NCBI GenBank assembly: GCA_011390615.1
Contig: JAABSB010000017.1
Location: 1-34,740, forward strand
Direction of reading: 5' to 3'
Source: Desulfotignum sp.
GTDB lineage: Bacteria; Desulfobacterota; Desulfobacteria; Desulfobacterales; Desulfobacteraceae
DNA: 34,740 nucleotides
The position numbers and the translations under genes are program-made. The stretch's first letter is position 1, and the number at the start of each line of letters is the position of its first letter. Shown piece after piece: positions 27,865-34,740 of this stretch. The notes beneath the pieces are model-generated. The model searched no databases and was not told where the DNA came from. It worked only from the letters and a program-made list of their open reading frames with translations.

Positions 27865-29826
27865 ATGGCATTACCGAACAAACCTGTTGGAGAGCTTAAA
27901 GCAGTTAGAGACCCAGAGGTTGATAAAAGAGACGTTGATATTCTGATCATCGGCGGCGGTATGGCTGCCTGTGGAACTGCGTTTGAAATCAAAAAATGGG
28001 CGGATGAAGGCACCAAGATTCTGCTGTGTGACAAAGCTGCCCTTGAGAGATCAGGTGCTGTTGCCCAGGGTCTGTCCGCCATCAACACCTATGTTGGTGA
28101 AAACAAAATCGAAGACTATGTCCGCATGGTCAGAAACGACCTGATGGGTATTGTCCGCGAAGACCTGATCTATGATCTGGGCCGTCACGTGGATGACTCG
28201 GTTCACCTGTTCGAAGAATGGGGTCTGCCTGTCTGGAAGAAAACTGATGACGGCAAGAACATGGACGGTAAGAAAGGGTTGAAACTCGGAACCCTTAAAG
28301 CCGGTGCCACCCCGGTTCGTACCGGTAAATGGCAGATCATGATCAATGGTGAATCCTACAAGAGAATTGTTGCTGAAGCCGGCAAAAAAGCCCTTGGCGA
28401 AGACAACATCATTGAAAGATGCTTTATTGTTGAACTGCTCAATGACAAGGAAGATCCCAACCGCGTTGCCGGTGCTGTGGGTTTTTCTGTGCGGGAAAAC
28501 AAAGTCTACATCATTAATGCAAAAACCATTATGGTTGCCTGTGGCGGCGCGGTGAACGTTTACCAGCCCCGCTCTGTTGGAGAGGGAAAAGGCCGTGCAT
28601 GGTACCCTGTATGGAATGCCGGCTCTACCTATACAATGGCCCTGCGGGCTGGTGCTGAGCTGTCCATGATGGAAAACCGTTTCACCCCGGCCCGTTTTAA
28701 AGATGGTTACGGCCCTGTTGGTGCCTGGTTCCTGCTGTTCAAGGCCCAGACCGTGAACGGACTTGGTGAAAACTATGCTGCCTCTGATGAGGCCAAGGCT
28801 GAGCTGGAAAAATATGCGCCTTACGGCACAGCAGCTGTAACCCCCACCTGTCTGAGAAACCATCTCATGATGAAAGAATACAAAGAAGGCCGCGGGCCCA
28901 TCATCATGAAAACATCTGATGCCCTGGCAAAACTGGGTGAGACCATGAGCAAAAAAGAGCTCAAGCACCTGGAATCAGAAGCATGGGAAGATTTCCTTGA
29001 CATGTCTGTTGGTCAGGCTGGTCTGTGGTGTGCAACCAACACCGAACCTGAGAAAAAAGACTCAGAAGTCATGCCCACCGAACCGTACCTGCTGGGATCC
29101 CATTCCGGCTGCTGCGGCATCTGGTGCTCCGGTCCGGATGAAGACTGGGTCCCGGCTGACTACAAATGGGGCTACAACAGAATGACCACTGTTCGCGGTC
29201 TGTTCACTGCCGGCGACGGTGTCGGCTGTTCCGGACACAAGTTCTCTTCCGGTTCCCATGCTGAAGGCCGTATTGTTGCCAAATCCATGGTGCAGTACCT
29301 GAAAGCCGAAGGCGACAAGGTCACCGGTTTCAAAGAAACCGATCAGGAACTGGTTGACTATGTTTACAAACCGGTGAGAAACTACCTTGACCATTGTGAA
29401 TTCACAACTGCCCAGGATATCAACCCCAACTACTGCAAACCTGCCGGCATGGCACTGCGCCTCATGAAAATGACAAATGAGTACGGCGGTGGTACCGGTA
29501 CCTACTACATGACCTCAGGCAAGAATCTTGAAGTACTCATGGACCTGTTTGAAATGTTCCGTGAAGACCTTGAGAAAATTGCCGCAGGCGACCTGCATGA
29601 ACTGATGAGAGCATGGGAGATCAACCACCGTCTCTACACGGTTCAGGCCCATACACGTCATATCCAGTTCCGTGAAGAATCCCGGTATCCTGGTTTCTAC
29701 TACAGAGGTGACTTCATGGGCCAGAATGATGATGAATGGTTCTGCTTTACAAATTCATCATACAACAAAGAAACCAATGAGTGGACCCTCAAGAAAGTTC
29801 CCTACGTTAAGATTATTGCAGACTAG
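27865..29826 (+). CDS. aprA: Adenylylsulfate reductase alpha subunit
   Basis: 653 aa; ILIIGGGMAACGTAFE FAD motif, VAQGLSAINTY, SHSGCCGIWCSGPDEDWVP; SD ggaggt. Confidence 0.99.
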   Translation: MALPNKPVGELKAVRDPEVDKRDVDILIIGGGMAACGTAFEIKKWADEGTKILLCDKAALERSGAVAQGLSAINTYVGENKIEDYVRMVRNDLMGIVREDLIYDLGRHVDDSVHLFEEWGLPVWKKTDDGKNMDGKKGLKLGTLKAGATPVRTGKWQIMINGESYKRIVAEAGKKALGEDNIIERCFIVELLNDKEDPNRVAGAVGFSVRENKVYIINAKTIMVACGGAVNVYQPRSVGEGKGRAWYPVWNAGSTYTMALRAGAELSMMENRFTPARFKDGYGPVGAWFLLFKAQTVNGLGENYAASDEAKAELEKYAPYGTAAVTPTCLRNHLMMKEYKEGRGPIIMKTSDALAKLGETMSKKELKHLESEAWEDFLDMSVGQAGLWCATNTEPEKKDSEVMPTEPYLLGSHSGCCGIWCSGPDEDWVPADYKWGYNRMTTVRGLFTAGDGVGCSGHKFSSGSHAEGRIVAKSMVQYLKAEGDKVTGFKETDQELVDYVYKPVRNYLDHCEFTTAQDINPNYCKPAGMALRLMKMTNEYGGGTGTYYMTSGKNLEVLMDLFEMFREDLEKIAAGDLHELMRAWEINHRLYTVQAHTRHIQFREESRYPGFYYRGDFMGQNDDEWFCFTNSSYNKETNEWTLKKVPYVKIIAD

Positions 29827-29866
29827 TGTACATATGATCTGACACGTACGTGACTTTGAACATTAA

Positions 29867-29904
29867 CCTCCAGGTGCCGGCAGTTCGGTGCCTGGGGGTT
29901 TTTT
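29867..29904 (+). terminator. Intrinsic terminator downstream of aprA
   Basis: cctccaggtgccg-gcagtt-cggtgcctggggg-TTTTTT; 13-bp stem with three G-T pairs. Confidence 0.85.
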
Positions 29905-29943
29905 CAAATTCCAGGTCCTGTTTTTTTACAAAAACTGTTCCTG

Positions 29944-30012
29944 TCTCCTTTTTTGACCGCCTGCAAAACGAAAAAACAGCCCAGCCGCTTTGCCGGTGGT
30001 CAAAACAGGAGA
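29944..30012 (+). repeat. Long imperfect hairpin (27-nt arms, 15-nt loop) upstream of qmoA
   Basis: tctccttttttgaccgcctgcaaaacg / cgctttgccggtggtcaaaacaggaga pair with three mismatches and one G-T. Confidence 0.7.
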
Positions 30013-30107
30013 GAGGATGACAAATTCCGAATCCTGACGGGATGTTACAACCTGGTATTAACCAAATAAAAACAATTGAATACAACTCAAATGCACGGAG
30101 GGACAGC

Positions 30108-31382
30108 ATGACAACAGATAATTCAGCCCCGGTCAGTGGAAGCATTATGGTGGTTGGTGGGGGAATCAGCGGCCTGACAACCGCCCTGGAAGCTGCCGAA
30201 GTGGGGTATGAGGTCTTCCTGATTGAAAAGGAAGCATCCCTTGGTGGAAGAGTGTCCCAGCTGAAACACTACTTCCCTAAACTCTGCCCGCCCACATGCG
30301 GACTTGAAATCAACTACAGGCGCATAAAAGACAATAAAAATATCAAGGTGCTCACCATGTCAGAAGTCCAGAGCGTGGCAGGCACCCCCGGAGACTATAC
30401 TGTCACCGTAAAAACAGCTCCCAGGTATGTCAATGAAAACTGCACTGCCTGCGGCGAATGTGCCAAGGTATGTGAAACAGAAATCTCCAATGAATTCAAC
30501 TTTGGCATGGACCGGAGAAAAGCCGCCTACCTGCCCCACAACATGGCCTTCCCCATGCGGTATATCATGGATCCGTCCATGGGTACCGATGACAGAGACA
30601 AGGTGAAAGAAGCCTGTAAGTATGACGCCATTGACTTTGACATGGAAGAAAAAACCATTGATCTCAAAGTGGGCGCTGTTGTATGGAATACCGGCTGGCA
30701 GCCCTATGACGCTACCCGGATAGACAACCTGGGATTCGGCCGGTACCAGAACATCATCACCAACATGATGCTCGAAAGAATGGCCTCCCTGAACGGCCCG
30801 ACCCAGGGAAAGATTGTAAGACCTTCTGACGACAAGGCCCCTGCGACCATAGCATTTGCCCAGTGTGCCGGCTCCAGGGACGAAAACCATCTCCCCTACT
30901 GCTCTTACATCTGCTGCATGGCATCTTTGAAACATGCCACTTACCTGCGGGAACAATACCCGGATGCAAAAATTTACATCTATTATATTGACCTGAGAAC
31001 TCCGGGGCTGAAATATGAAAAATTCTATGCAAAGCTCAAGGAAGATGAAAATATCTTTTTCATTAAAGGGAAAGTGGCTGAGGTCAGTGAAGAGGACAGC
31101 ACCGGCAATATCAAACTGGTGGCGGAAGATACCATCACCGGTGATAAAATCAGACAGACTGTGGACCTGCTGGTACTGGCTACCGGCATGCAGCCCACTG
31201 CGGCCATTGACAAACCAGCCGCAGACCTGAACTTTGATACGGATGGGTTTATTATCAATGACTTTTCAAAAGGCGGTATGTTTGCGGCAGGATGCGCCAA
31301 CAAGCCGGCCGATGTTGTCACTTCTAACCAGAATGCCACCGGCATGGCACTCAAAGCCATTCAGACCCTTGTAAGGAGGTAA
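30108..31382 (+). CDS. qmoA: Quinone-interacting membrane-bound oxidoreductase subunit A (HdrA-like flavoprotein)
   Basis: Start ATG 30108 (MTTDNSAPVSGSIMVVGGGISGLTTALEAAEVGYEVFLIEKEASLGGRVSQL); CTACGECAKVC; context after aprBA. Confidence 0.96.
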   Translation: MTTDNSAPVSGSIMVVGGGISGLTTALEAAEVGYEVFLIEKEASLGGRVSQLKHYFPKLCPPTCGLEINYRRIKDNKNIKVLTMSEVQSVAGTPGDYTVTVKTAPRYVNENCTACGECAKVCETEISNEFNFGMDRRKAAYLPHNMAFPMRYIMDPSMGTDDRDKVKEACKYDAIDFDMEEKTIDLKVGAVVWNTGWQPYDATRIDNLGFGRYQNIITNMMLERMASLNGPTQGKIVRPSDDKAPATIAFAQCAGSRDENHLPYCSYICCMASLKHATYLREQYPDAKIYIYYIDLRTPGLKYEKFYAKLKEDENIFFIKGKVAEVSEEDSTGNIKLVAEDTITGDKIRQTVDLLVLATGMQPTAAIDKPAADLNFDTDGFIINDFSKGGMFAAGCANKPADVVTSNQNATGMALKAIQTLVRR

Positions 31383-31390
31383 TATAAACC

Positions 31391-33727
31391 ATGGATAAGA
31401 AATACGGCGTATATATCTGCACAGGCTGCGGAATCGGAGATACCCTTGACATGGAAGATCTGGTGGATATTCCTGAAGAAGAGGGCGTAAACTGTACCAC
31501 CCATCCTTTCCTGTGCTCCAAAGAAGGGGTGGCTCTCATCCAGAAGGATGTGGACGAGGACAAGGTCAATGCCATGGTGATCGGCGCATGTTCCCGCCGG
31601 GTCAACTTTGATGTTTTCCGTTTTGACAACTGCCTTGTTGAACGGGTGAATCTACGGGAAGGCGTGGTATGGCCGCATTCCCGGGAGACCTATCCCGCTT
31701 TAACCCAGGAAGAAAAAGATGATGAGGAACATTTTGACCGGATCCAGATGAAAGCGGAAGACTATATCAAAATGGGCATGATCCGCCTGGAAAAAGTCAA
31801 GCTGCCCGCACCCTATAAACCGGAATCATTTTCCAAAAAAATTTTGGTGCTGGGTGGTGGTGTTACCGGCATGGCAGCGGCTTTGGATGCTGCCAAGACA
31901 GGTTATGATGTAACCATTGTCGAAAAAACCGATGCCCTGGGCGGATATGCAGCAAAACTGCGCAGCCAGATGCCGGTATCTGCACCCTTTGAAACCCTGC
32001 AGTCTCCGGTGGTGGATAAAATGATCCAGGAAATTGAAGGATATCCCAGTATTGATGTTAGAACCGGTTGTGAGGTGGCACGGATTGCTGGTCAACCCGG
32101 CGAGTTCACCGTAACATTTAAAAAACCCGGAGAAAGAATCCCCTTTGATGTACCATTTCCCCTGCCCGAAGAGATGATGGTGGATGAAAACGGCAAAGAG
32201 CTGGACCCGGAAGCGGCCCATGCCAAGTTTCTGGAATACAATGAGGGCCGGCTGGATATCCTCAAGCTGGATCCGGACGGAGAACTTTACGGTGCTGTTA
32301 TCCTGGCGGCTGGATGGCGGCCGGCAGACCTGTCAAAACTGGGGATTGACCACTTGGGACTTGACCTGCCAGACGTGGTGAGCAACCATGAGTTTGAACA
32401 GATTGCCGCCAATGGAAAAATTGTGCGCCCCTCTGATGGAAAGCCTGCCAAAAACGTGGTTTTTATCCAGTCCCCGGGCAAAGATGGTGATGATGCCGAC
32501 TTTGACTACTGCGGTTCCGTCACCTCCCAGGTGGCGTTGAAACAGGCCCGGTATGTCACTGAAGACTATGATGACGGAAAAGCCTATGTGATTTACCAGC
32601 ACATGAGAACCCCCGGGCTGCAGGAATATTTTTACAAGAGCATGCAGCAGGAAGACGGGGTGTTTATGACAAAAGGCGCTGTCACCAGCGTGGAAACCCA
32701 GGGAGAGGGCCTGGCGGTGACTGCCGTCAATACCCTCTTGGGAGAAAATCTGGCTCTCAAGGCGGATATGGTGGTGGTAGCCGGCGGCATGGTGCCTGTC
32801 ACCAAAGATGACCCGGTGGTCAATCTGGCCTATCGCCAGGGTCCGGGATTCCGTGATAATGATATTTTCGGCCAGTATGCCGACTCCAACTACATCTGTT
32901 TTCCCTATGAAACCCAGAGAACTGGAATCTACGCTGCGGGTGCCATCCGGCGGGCCATGACCATTGAAGAATCCATTGAAGATGCGGCAGGAGCGGCCCT
33001 CAAAGCCATCCAGTGTGTTGAAAGTGCCAACCGGGGCATGTCAGTCCATCCCAGATCCGGAGACATGACCTTTCCGGAATTTTTCTTCCAAAGATGTACC
33101 CAGTGTAAACGGTGCACCGTTGAATGCCCGTTTGGCGCCCTGGATGATGATGCAAAGGGCACCCCAAAGGCGAATCCCACCCGCTGCAGACGGTGCGGTA
33201 CCTGTATGGGGGCTTGCCCGGAACGTATCATCTCATTTGCCGACTATACCATCGACTCCATCGGTTCCCAGGTAAAGGCGGTTGGTGTACCATCGGAAGA
33301 CGATTTTGATGAGCCGCCCCTGCGGTTTCTGGCGCTGATCTGTGAAAACGATGCATTCCCGGCCCTGGACATGGTAGGGCTGAACCGCATCGACTATTCT
33401 CCTGACGTACGGTTTATACCGGTGCGGTGCCTGGGTTCGGTAAACACCATCTGGATCAAGGATGCTCTGGCCCAGGGTATGGACGGTGTTATCCTCATCG
33501 GCTGCAAACATGGAGATGACTACCAGTGCCATTTTGTCAAAGGATCTGAACTGGCTGAGATCCGGGTGAAAAAAATCGGGGATGCCTTGGCCAGCCTGGC
33601 TTTGGAAGAAGAGCGCGTCGCCTTTGTGGAAGTGGCCATTGATGAATATGACAAACTGCCCAAAATCATCAATGATTTTGTTGAAGAGGTTGATGCGCTG
33701 GGTCCCAACCCGTTCAAGGGATTCTAA
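31391..33727 (+). CDS. qmoB: Quinone-interacting membrane-bound oxidoreductase subunit B (HdrA/MvhD-like fusion)
   Basis: 778 aa; VLGGGVTGMAAALDAAKTGYDVTIVEK, CTQCKRCTVECPFGAL and CRRCGTCMGACPE clusters, C-terminal MvhD-like domain. Confidence 0.96.
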   Translation: MDKKYGVYICTGCGIGDTLDMEDLVDIPEEEGVNCTTHPFLCSKEGVALIQKDVDEDKVNAMVIGACSRRVNFDVFRFDNCLVERVNLREGVVWPHSRETYPALTQEEKDDEEHFDRIQMKAEDYIKMGMIRLEKVKLPAPYKPESFSKKILVLGGGVTGMAAALDAAKTGYDVTIVEKTDALGGYAAKLRSQMPVSAPFETLQSPVVDKMIQEIEGYPSIDVRTGCEVARIAGQPGEFTVTFKKPGERIPFDVPFPLPEEMMVDENGKELDPEAAHAKFLEYNEGRLDILKLDPDGELYGAVILAAGWRPADLSKLGIDHLGLDLPDVVSNHEFEQIAANGKIVRPSDGKPAKNVVFIQSPGKDGDDADFDYCGSVTSQVALKQARYVTEDYDDGKAYVIYQHMRTPGLQEYFYKSMQQEDGVFMTKGAVTSVETQGEGLAVTAVNTLLGENLALKADMVVVAGGMVPVTKDDPVVNLAYRQGPGFRDNDIFGQYADSNYICFPYETQRTGIYAAGAIRRAMTIEESIEDAAGAALKAIQCVESANRGMSVHPRSGDMTFPEFFFQRCTQCKRCTVECPFGALDDDAKGTPKANPTRCRRCGTCMGACPERIISFADYTIDSIGSQVKAVGVPSEDDFDEPPLRFLALICENDAFPALDMVGLNRIDYSPDVRFIPVRCLGSVNTIWIKDALAQGMDGVILIGCKHGDDYQCHFVKGSELAEIRVKKIGDALASLALEEERVAFVEVAIDEYDKLPKIINDFVEEVDALGPNPFKGF

Positions 33728-33763
33728 TGTCAGCATACAAAATTTATACGGAGGTATCATAAT

Positions 33764-34740
33764 ATGACTGAAACATATCTTGCCCAACCAGACCTGGGTT
33801 TCATAGCCCAGATGCGCGGTCTTGGCGGAGACACCCTGAAAAAATGTTACCAGTGCGCCACCTGTTCCGTGGCCTGCCCCATTGCACCGGAAAACAGCCC
33901 TTTTCCCAGAAAGGAGATGATTGCCGCTTCCTGGGGGCTGAAAGACCGGCTTCTTGGCAGCGCTGACATCTGGCTGTGCCACAACTGCGGAGACTGCACC
34001 GATATGTGTCCCAGGGGCGCTGCTCCCGGAGATGTCATGGCAGCTGTCCGGGCCGCAGCCATCACGGAATATGCCCAGCCCAAGGCCCTTGCCAAAGCTG
34101 TGAATGACCCCAAAAAACTGCCCTGGCTGCTGGGAATTCCAGCCATCTGGTTTGCCATTTTCGCCTACATCACCATGGCCCATGAAGATGTGATGACCAA
34201 ACTGTTCAATGTGTTCGGCATTGCCTGGTCCCATGCCCATGAAGGGGCGGAACATGTCATTGCCCAAGCGGATTTCTTTTCCACCTGGTTTGTGGATCTG
34301 ACCTTTGTGCCCCTGGCCGGGGCTGTGGTCGTGATCTTTTTTCTCAGCCTGAGTCGGTTTGTGGGTGACATTCATGAAAATGCGGTGAAAGAAGGAAAAA
34401 CCGACAAGAAAAGCATTGACGTAAAGGCCTTTCTCCAGGCCCTGGGCCGGGTGATCCCCCTGATTCTCAAACACAATAAATTCAATGAATGCGGAACAAA
34501 TCAGGAGCGGGCCACCCCACATATGATGGTGTTGTTTTCATTTATCGGCCTGGCCATCGTCACCGGTATTTTCTTTATCGTACTCTATGTATTTCAGACA
34601 CCAGGCCCCTATTCCCAGCTCAACCCGGTCAAATGGCTTGCCAATATTGCCGGGGTGGCCCTTGTTATCGGCTCCGGGATCATGATCAAAAGCCGTCTGG
34701 ATAACAAAGACCAGGTTACCACCTACAAAGACTGGTATAT
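33764..34740 (+). CDS. qmoC: Quinone-interacting membrane-bound oxidoreductase subunit C, 3' truncated by window edge
   Basis: MTETYLAQPDLGFIAQMRGLGGDTLKKCYQCATCSVACPI...CHNCGDCTDMCPRGA then transmembrane segments; SD ggaggt. Confidence 0.94.
   Translation, partial: MTETYLAQPDLGFIAQMRGLGGDTLKKCYQCATCSVACPIAPENSPFPRKEMIAASWGLKDRLLGSADIWLCHNCGDCTDMCPRGAAPGDVMAAVRAAAITEYAQPKALAKAVNDPKKLPWLLGIPAIWFAIFAYITMAHEDVMTKLFNVFGIAWSHAHEGAEHVIAQADFFSTWFVDLTFVPLAGAVVVIFFLSLSRFVGDIHENAVKEGKTDKKSIDVKAFLQALGRVIPLILKHNKFNECGTNQERATPHMMVLFSFIGLAIVTGIFFIVLYVFQTPGPYSQLNPVKWLANIAGVALVIGSGIMIKSRLDNKDQVTTYKDWY

Noticed and set aside
33233-34522. 429-aa minus-strand ORF
   Set aside because: Antisense to qmoB 3' end and qmoC, both strongly supported.
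1-34740. CRISPR arrays, intact IS elements or prophage genes
   Set aside because: No regularly spaced direct repeats, intact transposase, integrase or phage structural genes were seen.

Overview
The window is a 34.7 kb chromosomal segment from a dissimilatory sulfate reducer, probably Desulfobacterota/Desulfobacteraceae. This is inferred from the aprBA-qmoABC content and gene style. Left to right it contains: (i) the 3' end of an ABC transporter ATPase gene; (ii) an accessory module of a PAS histidine kinase, two tandem Cys-rich GcvH-like proteins without the lipoyl lysine, an archaemetzincin-like protease and a sigma54-type response regulator; (iii) a nitroreductase and a probable chemoreceptor-gene remnant; (iv) a conserved minus-strand translation/RNA cluster (rimP-nusA-infB-rbfA-truB-rpsO-pnp-MBL hydrolase) with tRNA-Gly(CCC) upstream; (v) a minus-strand infC-rpmI-rplT-pheS-pheT operon with a near-consensus promoter; (vi) tadA, a dGTPase-like gene, two YkgJ-like Cys-cluster proteins, a GAF-SpoIIE phosphatase and an atypical SDR; (vii) plus-strand aprB-aprA-qmoA-qmoB-qmoC (qmoC truncated by the window end). 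The best candidate for an undescribed system is the Cys-rich GcvH-like pair with its flanking two-component genes. A -24/-12 (sigma54) promoter and a TGTCG-N7-CGACA palindrome lie upstream of the pair. A second candidate is a three-hairpin aprB leader whose last hairpin runs into T7. No CRISPR array, intact mobile element or rRNA was seen.
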